A stretch of DNA of 44,381 nucleotides from Neoconidiobolus thromboides FSU 785 (GCA_025603075.1 MU626420.1:1-44381), one strand, 5' to 3'. Counted from the first letter of the stretch, positions 34,029-44,381 are shown. Numbers and translations are program-made. The notes: generated by a model from the letters alone, not told the origin.

Positions 34029-35536
34029 ATGAATTTATCATTATCTTATTTTCAATTTCAACAAGGTATACCATTAAAATTAATTGATTTATTCCAACAT
34101 TGGTCAAATGTAAATTTATATTATTATTTATATTATTATTTATATTATTATTATTTATTTATTTAGTTTGATGATAAAGAGAAGTTGCAGATAGAGATTT
34201 ATAACGAAGTAAAAGATCAATGCTATAAAATTTAAAATTAATCTATTTTCAAGATTTTAATTAAAAGTAAATTAAAAGTCCATGATAAAGAGATAATTAT
34301 ACCAAGCAAAAGTTATCACTTTTCATTTATTAAACATTTAATACGATTATTAGAAAAAGAAAATGAGGTGAAATAATTTTAAAAAAGATACTCAATTACA
34401 TTATTAATCTTAATATTTTTAAAAGCAAGTGAATGAATTAATTTATGATTATTCTAGTTTTTTATTGAATGGTAACAATTAATTACTTAACATTTCTATT
34501 ATTAATTTATTATAATAGAAAATGAAGATTATTTTTATAAAAGATATTCAATTAGCAATTCCACTTCAATATTATTAAAAGAGGATAAATTTTTAATATC
34601 TAATGGTACTACTGGTTTAAGAACTTGGTAATTGAATTGTTTTATTAAATAATACTCAATATTAAACGGAATTTATTAAAAGGCAAGCTAGGTAGATAAT
34701 GATGTTATTATTATATTGCTATTTTATAGAGCTGTTATTTAGTTTAAGAATGATTGAATATCTTCAAGAAAATCCAGGTAACTATAAACAAATGAATAAA
34801 TAGTAGCTTATATATTTATATAATATTTTAGATATTATAAAAAATAAGAGTATATTAGAAATTGGATCAGGAATTGGATTATTAGGTATTTATTATAATT
34901 ATATTATACCATATTATATTATTAATTTATTTATTTGTTTATCAGGGATAACATTATCCAAATTTCATATTAAAAATATAACATTAAGTGATGTTCATGA
35001 TTCTGTATTAAGTTTATTAGAGGGAAATGTAGAACTAAATCAACTTAACTTAGATATAAAACGATTAGATTGGAATAATTACAAAGAAAAAGATTTACTA
35101 AATTATGATGTGATGATTGGCTCGGATGTGGTAATAATTTTATTAATTATATTTATGATACGATAGAATTATATGTATTAATAATAATATTAATGAATAG
35201 GCATATGATCCTAGTTTAGCTACAATTTTAGCTAGTTTTATTGGTCAATTTTTAAGATTAAATTCTAAATCTCAAGTTTGGTTGGCTTGTACATTAAGGA
35301 ATGAAGAGACATTTCAAATATTCCAAAATAGTCTAGGTAAACAACATATTATGTTTTATCATCTAATATAAGCTATAATTAATCAAACTAACTGATAATA
35401 ACATATAGATCAACAAAGTGAATTATATTATATTATTGAAGATTTACCCTCAAAGTTTAATTCTAATTTTTATTATGAAGATTGTTATTCTTTGATTAAA
35501 TTAATTAAAATTCAATCCAAAGTGAATTTTAATTAA
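34029..35536 (+). CDS. EFM3: EEF2KMT/Efm3-like elongation factor 2 lysine methyltransferase
   Basis: SAM-dependent methyltransferase of the FAM86/Efm3 family, which methylates one lysine of translation elongation factor 2 in the cytosol. Eleven exons: 34029-34109, 34167-34208, 34254-34367, 34426-34471, 34519-34627, 34683-34691, 34743-34777, 34832-34885, 34946-35130, 35201-35336, 35409-35536; ten GT...AG introns of 45-72 nt; all phases agree; 312 residues, near the 330-340 of human and yeast proteins. Landmarks are the family block IPSKSYHFSFIKHLI (57-71), LISNGTTGLRTW, SAM motif EIGSGIGLLG (155-164) and GSDVAYDP (222-229). The sixth exon is only 9 nt but is needed to read TWQASLRM. No exon is long enough to stand out alone. 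The stop codon lies 12 nt from that of the converging PET8-type gene. Confidence 0.88.
34683..34691 (+). other. 9-nt microexon of the EFM3-like gene
   Basis: GCAAGCTAG between an acceptor AAAAG and a donor GTAGAT. It completes the Trp of GLRTW, encodes Gln-Ala and gives the first two bases of Ser. Skipping it joins TG to TTTAAG and destroys the conserved Trp and the frame. Flanking introns are 55 and 51 nt. Confidence 0.75.
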
Positions 35537-35548
35537 ATGATAAAATTA

Positions 35549-36861
35549 TTAAAATAATTTTAAACAAGCTTCATAAGAACCTAAAAAGATAGAACCACCT
35601 AAAGATAACCATAATACTCTTGGTACAATACCTTTAAATAACCCAGAAATCCCTTCTTCTTTCCTTACCCTTAATAAAGTTTTGAGTATTCCAGAATGAT
35701 ATTGTTGAGAAGTATTAATTCTATTCTATTAATTCGTAATAATAGTAATTAAATAGAATTAAAATAAATAATTAATTAATATTAGTATATATCTATGTTA
35801 AATTAATAATTGAGTTATTACATACTTTAGAACTTAACATAATTCGTGTTTTTGCTAAATCAATTGGGGTAGTAACAGCTGCTGCAAATCCACCTGAAAT
35901 AGAACCTGCAATAGCTGAACACCAAACAGGTATATCTTCTGTTTTATTTCCTAATTGGTAATTTAATTGAACCTAATTATAATATAAATTAGTATTCGAT
36001 TATAATAATTATAATGAATTAAATAAACTAATTTTATATTTTAACATATTATCATACTTTCTTGTCATTATTATAATCTTACCTTTAAAAGTTCATAAAT
36101 TGGAAATTGAATACAAGTGAATGGAATTTCTCTTAAAACAGTAGTTGAATAACCTTTATAAAATCCCAAAATAGATTCTTCTTTAAGTATTGATTTTACT
36201 GCATGTAAATAAGTAGTATATTGATTAGTTTGTAGCCTTTGCTTAATAACTTCAGTTGGTACACGAACAAGACAAGCAGTCTATAAAAAAGGATTAGCTA
36301 TTAATTAATAAAATTGGACTAAGATGATAATAAAATAAATTGTAAATAAACAATAATAATAATAAACTTACTACTTCACCAGTTGAAGCTGCTAACATAT
36401 GAATTAAAGGTAAACTTTCAATTTGTTGACTTTGTTTAAAGTATGTTTTCAAGGTATCATAACTACAGAAAAACAAAGCAGCTAAAAAACAAAAAATAAA
36501 AATAAACACATGAATTTTCTTTCTGTCTTTTCGTCTTTCTCTTTATTATTTTTTCTATTCTAATAAAAAATAAATAAAAAAACTTATCAACTTACCAGAA
36601 GGAGCCGAGCCAATAATAGCGGATGACAAACCTTTATAAACATTTTTAAAACCCCCGCTAGCAGTAAATCCAAGTTGAGATTGTAAACGGGTTTTAATAG
36701 TATCTAATGGAAATAACATGGTATCTACCATTGTCCCTGCTATTCCACCAGACTGTTTATAGAATTATTAAATTGTATTTTTTAATAGTAGAGGGTCAAT
36801 TATAAGTTACCATTAATGCCTTTATAAAGTTTCTATTTTTTTGATCTTGTTGTTGAGTCAT
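35549..36861 (-). CDS. PET8: Mitochondrial S-adenosylmethionine carrier (PET8/SLC25A26 type)
   Basis: Mitochondrial carrier that brings S-adenosylmethionine into the matrix in exchange for S-adenosylhomocysteine, for methylation and for biotin and lipoate synthesis. Six exons: 36861-36811, 36752-36596, 36481-36372, 36280-36083, 35972-35826, 35725-35549; five introns of 58-114 nt; 279 residues, the family size. Three carrier signatures are PLDTIK (P32), PTEVIK (P114) and PIDLAK (P208). Subfamily-typical stretches are [50 protein letters not shown] and [19 protein letters not shown]. For the last exon the acceptor at 35726 was chosen because the next AG, five bases on, gives an immediate stop. 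A 225-bp divergent promoter separates it from the TFIIB-like gene. Confidence 0.93.
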
Positions 36862-37086
36862 AAAAGTAATGTTAGTTAGTTTAATGATAAGGAAAGAATC
36901 AAAGTACTGATTTTAGTTTTTATTTTATTTTTGATAAATTTCAAATTATTAGTTACGAAATTTCTGAACTAAACCAATCAAAATGAAATGAATTAAAATT
37001 AATCAAAGTATTAAAGTTAAAAATGCAAAACTTAAATTCAATTTTCTATTTATTTATTTAAATTCAATTTTAAAAAGAATTCGATT
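36862..37086. promoter_or_regulatory. Divergent promoter between PET8 and the TFIIB-like gene
   Basis: The 225 bp between two start codons on opposite strands must hold both promoters. It is A+T-rich with no clear TATA box or other site that I can name. Confidence 0.5.
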
Positions 37087-38732
37087 ATGCCAATAATTAA
37101 AAAATGTGAAGGTTGTGATTTGGAAACGGACCTTGAAGCAGCTGCATTAATTAATGGGGAAGGTCCAATAATATGTCAAAATTGTGGGGTTGTATTACAA
37201 GAAGATAGTATACAATTAGTACCAGATTATCAACCTGAAGAGTTTACAAGAACACATTACTCAAGATCAAAGTATACGCAAAGTAATATTAAAACTTATG
37301 AAAAACTAAAATGGGTAAGTTAAACTGATTGTTTATTTTTATTAATTTTTAGTTCTAAATGAATGGGAAATTACTTATTAGAATAAACTTTATGACGATA
37401 CTGTTAAATTTGCAAAATCATTAAATGTAACGGGTGTAGCTGAAGAAGCATTTGAGACATGTAGAAGAGTGGCTGAATTAGAAAATATTAAACATATGAG
37501 TTCATTGAAACATTATTGTTTAGCTTGTATTTATTTGATAGCTGATAAAGAAAAGAAAGGATTGAAATTTAAAGATATTTTAGTAAGTTGTATTTTATTT
37601 GATTAATTTATACTTATCAAACAATTGATAGGGTTTGGATGCTATATTGACTATATCTAAATTTGGTAGCGCTTATCGTCATTTAAAAAATATTTATTAT
37701 AATAGAGGTTGGGATTTATCCCATCAACAAAGTAATATTATTATACAACAAAATAATATTGGAAAAAAAAGCAATATTCAGCAACAAAGTAATATTGAAA
37801 TACAAAATAATATTATAAAACAAAATAATATTGAATTAAAAGATAAAGACAAAGATAAAATAGAAGAAGAAAATCCATTTATGAAACATTTTATATTAAA
37901 ATTAAAAAGTGCAGTTTATGATAATTTAGATATATTACCAATTAAGAATATGGATGTAGATACAATTGATGAAGTTGAAAAAATGAGTAAAGAATTGGTT
38001 ATTGCGTTAGAGAAATTTTTAATATTTGTTGGTATGGATCGCACTCATTATATAGCAGCAATAGTCATCTTATGTTTACAAAATCGATTTGATGTGTCTT
38101 TATTAAGGAAGGAGGTATTAATTATAGCTAAGTATTTAAATCATGGAATCACTTGTTATAAACGTTATAAAGAAATTAAAGATATTTTAATTGAATATAG
38201 TGAATCTAATTTAGGAAATATATTTGATAAAGTCCATTTTTATCGTATTATACCTTTATTTAATTTTAATCAATTACAACCAAAAGCTATTCAACCTAAA
38301 TCTTTTATTAAAAGTCGAACAAAAGCATTAAAAAATTACCAATTAACCAAAGGAGCAATGAATAAAATCAAAGCATTAAATGAGGCTATTCAAATGGAAA
38401 CATCAGTTAAAAGGATGTTAGATAATAATTCCAATAGTTTAATAGAAAGAAAACAAGATGTTGATAAAATTCTTAATGTTCATAAAAAATTAAAACAAAT
38501 TGATCAATCTACCAAAATTGAAAAAGATGCTATTGCTACTTTAATTCGACAAAAGGCATTGTTATATAAAGGCACATTTGCTAGTTTAAGTCATTTATCG
38601 GATGAAGAAATGATTCGTTGGATTCAAGAAAAAAAATTAGAAAAAGGGGAAATTCCAAAGGCAAGTGAAAGTCGAGAATTAAATGATCAAGATATTTCAA
38701 AAGAAGAATTGGAAGCTTATTTAAAACTATAA
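37087..38732 (+). CDS. Divergent TFIIB-family (TFIIB/Brf-like) transcription factor
   Basis: Three exons, 37087-37314, 37382-37582 and 37632-38732; introns of 67 and 49 nt; 509 residues. It opens with a TFIIB-type zinc ribbon, C7-x2-C10 and C30-x2-C33, with CQNCGVVLQED. Then come helices resembling a first cyclin fold (LYDDTVKFAKSLNVTGVAEE, HYCLACIYLIADKEKKGLKF, ILTISKFGSAYRHLKNIYYN). A low-complexity run rich in NNI and SNI repeats (nt about 37725-37850) separates this from a second helical region and a charged C-terminus ending in a short acidic stretch. This order fits a general factor that recruits RNA polymerase II or III. The sequence is too divergent for me to call TFIIB, Brf1 or an Rrn7-like factor. 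Nuclear location is inferred. Confidence 0.72.
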
Positions 38733-38897
38733 TCCCATATTGTAACTTATTTTATTTATTAATACAACATATGAAATAGATGTATTAATAATTTAAATAT
38801 TAATTTCATTTTGATTTATTCATTTTTGCAGAAATTCTTATTTTATTTATTTAGTTAATAACTTGATTAAAATTCTATACTCTATCTTAATATCTCT
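38733..38897. other. Convergent intergenic spacer
   Basis: The 165 bp between the stop of the TFIIB-like gene and the stop of NOP6 on the other strand must contain both 3' ends. No terminator motif can be assigned with confidence. Confidence 0.5.
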
Positions 38898-39804
38898 TTA
38901 TTCTTTTTTAATCCTCTTTAGCTAAATAAACAAAAAATCAATAACAACATATTAAAAATACAAATCAAACTTACTCTTTCTGGATTAACAAATCCCATCG
39001 ACTTGTCAGTTTCTTCGTTTCTACTACTTCTTTTACTAGGTTCAATTTTATCTTTATAGAGTTTTTCCTAAATTAAATTCCAGGTTTAATAACTATTTGT
39101 AATTATTTAAAAACTAAACTTACTCTTTCTTTATTTAATTTCTCATTTTTCGTTTTAATTTTATTTTGTCGATTTTCACTTTTACCTCCACCACCTGCCG
39201 ATAATTCCACATTAATTTGTCGATATTGAAATTTAGTATGATGGAATCGTAATGCTTTCTATATATTATTAATAAAATTTAGTAAAACACCAAATTGAAT
39301 ATTGATTTCTTACTTCCAATGTTTTACTATCATTAAATTCCAAAAATGCAAACCCTTTACTTTTACCTGTTTGTTTATCTGTCATTAATCGAATGGATAT
39401 AATTTCTCCTAAGAGTTCTATTTTAACATTCATAGTCATTGGAATTTTATAATTATTATTTACCACAACTTTTAAAATGTTCTTTGATTTCTTCTTTAGT
39501 AGTTTTGAATGATAAATTTCCTAATTAAAAAACCTTAGTTAAATGCCATTCCGGTAAAAGCCATCAGCTTACCAACAAAAACAATATATCTTAATTTCGA
39601 TGGAGCTTCTTTTTTAATAAATTTTGGTTTTACTTCTTGTTCTTTACCCTCTCCTTTTTCTTCACTCTCTTTTATCTTATCATCCTTCCCTCCTTCTTCA
39701 ACCTTAACTTCTTCCTTATCTTCAGCAACTAAGCCCTTCTTCTTATATTGTTTAAATTTTTGAGCTTTTAATTCTCGTTTACTTAATTTCACTTTATTTT
39801 CCAT
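38898..39804 (-). CDS. NOP6: Nop6-like nucleolar RNA-binding protein (RRM)
   Basis: Fungal ribosome-biogenesis factor of the Nop6 type, expected in the nucleolus with small-subunit precursors. Six exons: 39804-39573, 39520-39464, 39408-39314, 39258-39124, 39067-38975, 38921-38898; five introns of 52-56 nt; 211 residues, near the yeast size of 225. The N-terminus is Lys/Glu-rich. One RRM follows, with RNP2-like YIVFVGNL (73-80) and RNP1 KGFAFLEF (114-121). The block INVELSAGGGGKSENR after the RRM is the feature that I associate with Nop6. A basic tail follows. The ATG at 39804 is used; the open frame reaches further upstream, but without another ATG. The gene diverges from the kinesin gene over 1.16 kb. 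Confidence 0.85.
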
Positions 39805-40290
39805 TCTTTTCTTTTCTTTTCTTTCTAAAAGAGGTTCCAAATTTTAAATTTAAATGGATTTTAAATATGGGTTGGTATAAAAACTTGATTCAAATTTGGT
39901 CTAATTTTGATTTTGAAAAAATTGTATTCAGCACAAAGCTATAAAATACTTGCTTTTTTGCATAAATTCAAAAGAACTTATGCAAAATATTCTTTTGTCC
40001 AGTTTTCTTCAATTTTTTTTTTGGAAACTTACACTATATAGAAGATAGACAAAAAAAGTATTCAAAAATTTTCTTTCAAAGTTTAATGGAGCTTTTAAAC
40101 TTATATATACAACAAAACTAAGATTAACAAAACTTATTTTTCTTTCATTACCTTTTTGAACTTTTTTTAATCTAATTTTTGTAAATCAAAATTCAAGCTT
40201 TTTCAATATATAGTTTTTCCCACTTTTTTGCTTTTTATCACTTAATATTCTCAAAGTAAAATATAGTGAAGCTACCATTTTTTAGCATAT
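39805..40290. other. Upstream region of NOP6
   Basis: T-rich DNA between NOP6 and the MITE copy at 40291; no gene seen. Confidence 0.4.
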
Positions 40291-40390
40291 TCAGGTGTAT
40301 TTTTGTATTTAAGAATTCTAATAATAATTTTTTCACTCAAATAGCGCTTAAATGATATAAAAAATAATGAAGCCTAAAAAAACATTCCCC
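40291..40390 (-). mobile_element. MITE, copy 22, in the NOP6/kinesin divergent interval
   Basis: Decayed left end TCAGGTGTATTTTTGTATTT, good right end AACATTCCCC, conserved AAATAGCGCTTAAATGAT. ATAT lies at 40287-40290 and 40391-40394. It is the only copy in the gene-dense right-hand block. Confidence 0.82.
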
Positions 40391-40895
40391 ATATGACATA
40401 AATAAATCAATTTTTCAATTCAATAAATTTCATTTCAAAAAACAAACTTAGTTATTAACCTTTGTTAAATTATTCATACTATTAAATGCTTCAATGATAA
40501 CACTTATTTGATTAATTGCCATAGTAGTCTGCCAAACATTCAAATTTTTTTAATTTGATAGCTTTTTTCATTGAGATAATAAGACAGAAAGTTTGAATTA
40601 TCCTTCACTTTATTTATTTAATTTTTACAGTAAACAAAATTAAAAAGAATTTCGACCAAGATGTTGAAATAAAACATTCCTGTAAAAGAATAAGGGATGT
40701 AATTAGAAAAGATAGATAGCCAATTAAAATAAATGGAAAAAGTTAAACTCGAAAATACCAAATAAAAAGCAATCTATTGAATATTCTACTCCCATAAATT
40801 CATAAACAATTAATTTTTACACTTATTGAACTTTTAACCAATTAAAGAGATATACAAATAAAAATTTACTTATGAACTTTTTTACATTTTAAAAC
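40391..40895. other. Upstream region of the kinesin gene
   Basis: About 500 bases, A+T-rich, without a gene. Confidence 0.4.
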
Positions 40896-40911
40896 AAAGC
40901 AAGCTTGCTTT
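40896..40911. promoter_or_regulatory. 16-bp perfect palindrome upstream of the kinesin gene
   Basis: AAAGCAAGCTTGCTTT is its own reverse complement and ends 54 bp before the kinesin ATG. It could bind a dimeric regulator or be chance; it is the most G+C-rich symmetric site in this interval. Confidence 0.35.
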
Positions 40912-40965
40912 ATCCCCCATATTCGAATCTTTTAAAGATTAATTATTTATAAACTTTGTCTCAAA

Positions 40966-43900
40966 ATGTCCATTCCACAAACCAATAGTTTTAATAGAAA
41001 ATTAGAAAATAAAGTTAAGTCCTTAGATTCAAGTATACCTCCACCTGCCCTTAAAAAACGTAAAAATGAACCAGAAAAAGATACACCAATTGATTGTCCT
41101 ATCCAAGTTTACATTCGTTGTCGTGGTCCAGAAAGTGTTTTAGTTGGTAAAAAAATAGGCATTGAAGCTTCTGAAGAAAATAATGAAGTTAGTTATAAAG
41201 AAGGAACTTCTGAGCGTTATGTGACTAGACCTTATTCTTTTAATCGAGTATTTGGTCCTGCAGCCTCACAAAAAGCAGTTTATGATGAAATAGTCTCACC
41301 AATGATCGATGAAGTATTATCAGGATATAGTTGTACCCTTTTTGCTTATGGACAAACTGGTACAGGAAAGACTCATACCATGGAAGGAAAATTAGACGAA
41401 GTACAGTTTATGCCCTCAGGTAATTCAGGTATTATACCAAGAACTTTATATGAAATATTTGAGAAACTTGAATCAGACAAAGAAAACATGTCATTGATAA
41501 AGGTTTCTATGATTGAAATTTATAATGAGGAGGTTTATGACCTTCTTGGTGCAAACGAACCAGGTACTGAATTATCTAAACTTATTCTTATTAAAGGGCT
41601 TGAAAAGGATCTTGTTATTAAAGGATTAGCAGAAACAGTAATTACTAACCCATCTGAAGGTGTTGCTTTATTAGAAAAAGGAGCAGCCATGCGTCATACT
41701 GCCTCAACAAAGCTTAATAAGAGCTCAAGTCGTTCTCATTGTATATATACTCTTAAAATTAAAATCAATTCAAAAAATGGCGATGAAAAGTATTTCACGA
41801 CAGGCAAATTACATCTTGTAGATCTTGCTGGATCCGAAGATATTTCAAGGTCAGGTGCTGAAAAAGCTCAAGCAGCTGAAGCTGGTAAAATCAATCGTTC
41901 TTTACTTACTTTAGGTCAAATTATAAAAGATCTTTCTGATAGAAGTTCTTCTAAATTGAACCCTAATTCAACTGGAGGCTTAACATTTAGAAATTCCAAA
42001 TTAACACGTATCCTTGAAGATTCATTAGGTGGTGGCACAAAAACACGCATGATAGCAACTGTTTCTTTACTTGAGAACGATTTAAAGGAAAGTATCAATA
42101 CAATTAAATATGCTTCACAAGCAATGTCTATCAAAAACAGACCTAGAGCTAACATTTCTCTTGGAGAAGCTGCTCTTTATTTAGAATATAAAACAGAATA
42201 TCAAAAAATGGCAGCTAGCTTAAAGGCACAACGCGATAAAGATGGGGCATATTTAGCTAATGATGTTTATGAAAAATTAACCAATGGATCTAAAGAATTG
42301 GAATTTGAAACTAAGAGATTGAACTCGGAAATTAATGAATTACAACAAATAAATTCAGATCTTAGTAACAAGTTTGAAGAGAATAAAAAAGAGTTGATTT
42401 TGAAGGATAATGAACTTAATGAGAAAACCAATGAACTTGAAACAACCAAGATTCATTTAGAAACCAGCAATAAGAAACTTGAAGAAGCTTTATTGAAGAT
42501 TGAAACTTTAAAGAGACAAAATGATGCTTATCTATCGAGTGAAGCCCAATTAGATAAAGTAGCTAGAGATTTACTAGATACTACTATTATGAAAAGTAAA
42601 CAATTGGAAGATTTATTTAAAGTTGTTAGCGATAAGTATAGGGCTGCTGAAACTAATATGAAATTTGCCAATGAGTTATTATCTAACACTTCTTTTAAAT
42701 TTGAGGAATCAAATTCAAGGTTACAACAATTATCTAAATCTAACCTTGAATTTAAAAATGGAATTAATAGTGTATCAGAGGCATTAATGAACTCACTTAC
42801 AATAAAATCAGCAGATATTACTAGTAATATTAAGAATTGTTTTGAGCAACTCAATGCTTTAACATCGACTAATAAAGATAAACTTGAAGATAATCTTGGG
42901 TTTATCAAATCATCAGTTCGAAGCCTTGCAACTTGTTTCCATGAACTTACCGGTCTAATTGAAAAACAGACTTTATTTACTTGTGATACTTTAGATCAAT
43001 TTTCAATTACAATTGATCAAAATAATAGTGACTTTAGTCATCAAATCGAAGCTTTAGGAAATGAATTTAATGTTAAAGTTAATGATATGAAGCAGGAATA
43101 TAGTTTATCATTTCAAAAAAAAACCGAGGAGTATGATAATCAAATGGAGGAATTGAAAAAGGAACGTGAAATCGAAGTACAAAAACTAAGAGCTCAATAT
43201 GAATGGTCTGAGAAGCTATTGAAAGATGTTAAAGAGTCGGAAGCTTTACAAAGAGCCAAAGTAATTTCTACTATGGAAAATGCTCTCAAAGAATACTCTT
43301 CCTATCATCATAGTAATCTTTCTAATGCTATGGATAAGCATTTAAGTATGTTACACTCAAGAGAGGCATATGAGGAAAATGTTTATACAAAGTTTACTCA
43401 ATCATTAGAAAACTCCAATAATAATTATCAAAAAGAGAACAAAAAGCAGGGTTTATTTTTAGAAGATACTTCCATGACTCTTGATAAATATCGCATAGTC
43501 TCATTGGAATACTCAAATAACATTACTAATTTGACTAATAACAACAAAAATATCATTAACAAATCTCATGAAGAAATGAAACAAGTAACAACCAGCAACA
43601 AAAATCAATACAATGATGAAATAAACACTTGTCATTCCCATATTGATAATGGAAATAAGACATTAGAAAAACATTTAGAAATAATGACTTCAACTTTAAA
43701 AAATCTACAATCTAATCATGTTACTTCAATGTCACATCTCAATGACTCAGTAAACAAGAGTAAAGACAACCTAGTTGGACTTGCCAAGACACATGTCGAT
43801 GAATCTGTACTTCCAGAAATCATAAAACTCAGTGAGCTTAATAACACGAATCTCAATCTTACAACTACTTTTGTGAATGAGCAGTTTATGGTAATTTTAA

Positions 43901-44349
43901 ATTATAGTATTTGATAACGGTTTTTTAAATCATTTTTATTATTTTAGATCGAAACTAGTAATCCAGATCAATTCAACATTAATACTGAAGAATATCCAAA
44001 AGAGTGGCCTTTAATTAATCCTCAGGATTATGTAGTAACTGATATCAATGAAATTCCTCAAGTTAAAGAAGAAAAATCCGAATCAAGTGTTACTACTGTT
44101 CAATCAGGTGGAGAAAAATTGAGCGAAAAAAAGAGTATTATTCGTAAAGATTCAAATTTGAAAAATGGATCAAAGCTAGTTCAACCAATTCAACCAGTTC
44201 GAGCTACTGGAGCTACTGGAGCTACTGGAGGTCCAATTCGCTCAACTACATTTAATCGTCAAACGAATGTCAATAGACAACCTCAACGATTATTAGCACG
44301 GTCAAAGACCAATTCAAACAGCTCTAAAAAATCTGAGCCAAGAAAGTAA
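40966..44349 (+). CDS. bimC: Kinesin-5 (BimC/Cut7/Eg5) motor protein
   Basis: Plus-end-directed mitotic motor, which as a tetramer slides antiparallel spindle microtubules apart. Two exons, 40966-43890 and 43948-44349, joined across a 57-nt intron; 1108 residues, typical of the family. The N-terminal motor starts near residue 43 (IQVYIRCRGP), with P-loop GQTGTGKT (129-136), switch I NKSSSRSH (251-258) and switch II LVDLAGSE (284-291). A neck and long heptad-rich coiled coils follow over about 400-545 and 690-780, with further helical segments to about 970. The C-terminal 130 residues, mostly in exon 2, are polar and contain a small GAT repeat (RATGATGATGG) encoded by a 9-bp tandem repeat. I see no clear copy of the BimC box that Cdk1 phosphorylates. 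The RCRG motor start and the length favour kinesin-5 over other classes. Confidence 0.93.
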
Positions 44350-44381
44350 TTTGATACAATTGGTTTCAATATTATTTATTA

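Noticed and set aside
34110-34166. TTATTTATA tandem repeat as a separate repeat feature
   Set aside because: It is the first intron of the EFM3-like gene; the repeat is simply its low-complexity content.
41916-42908. Three minus-strand open frames opposite the kinesin gene
   Set aside because: They are shadows of the coiled-coil codons on the plus strand, rich in Ser and Leu, with no motif.
1-44381. tRNA and rRNA genes
   Set aside because: I scanned for TψC-arm-like GGTTCGA sequences and for conserved rRNA blocks and saw no candidate with a plausible cloverleaf. A covariance search would be needed to exclude them fully.
1-44381. CRISPR-like or bacterial mobile systems
   Set aside because: Introns, mitochondrial carriers and kinesin show a eukaryotic nuclear genome. 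The repeats are dispersed MITEs with target duplications, not evenly spaced direct repeats.

Overview
The window is nuclear DNA of an A+T-rich fungus, roughly three quarters A+T by eye. Evidence for a fungus: short introns of mostly 45-115 nt with GTAAGT-like donors and TAG acceptors, a Nop6-type nucleolar protein, three Con7-like C2H2 regulators and a BimC-type kinesin. I suspect an early-diverging lineage such as the Entomophthorales (Conidiobolus-like) from composition and gene structure. That placement is inference; nothing here fixes the species.

Layout. Positions 1-22850 form a gene-poor half. Its only convincing genes are three single-exon plus-strand paralogues (3956-4999, 11985-12539, 16968-17609) that share one Con7-like C2H2 finger, each behind a TATA-like box. 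The rest is non-coding, decayed and full of mobile-element remains: solo-LTR-like copies at 1-455 and 961-1359, and many copies of a 91-109 bp MITE. Positions 22854-23360 hold a less A+T-rich, stop-riddled coding relic. Positions 23715-27279 carry two minus-strand spliced genes, a mitochondrial carnitine/acylcarnitine carrier and a TBC-domain protein. Positions 27280-31624 are repeat-rich again, with a third LTR copy and a second MITE cluster. Positions 31695-44349 are gene-dense: an NhaC-type antiporter, an EEF2KMT/Efm3 lysine methyltransferase cut into 11 exons (one of 9 nt), the mitochondrial S-adenosylmethionine carrier (PET8 type), a divergent TFIIB-like factor, the nucleolar RRM protein Nop6 and a kinesin-5 motor.

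The genes do not form a pathway. Local arrangements are informative, though: the Efm3-like gene and PET8 converge with 12 nt between stop codons, PET8 and the TFIIB-like gene share a 225 bp divergent promoter, and the TFIIB-like gene and NOP6 converge.

The most distinctive system is the MITE family. It has GGGGATGT-type inverted ends, a central hairpin and a 4-bp A/T target duplication, usually ATAT. There are 22 near-complete and 4 partial copies, one of them nested inside another copy, which fixes the element boundaries. Full gene models were built by hand from splice sites and conserved reading frame; similarity calls rest on recognised family motifs, and no search was run.
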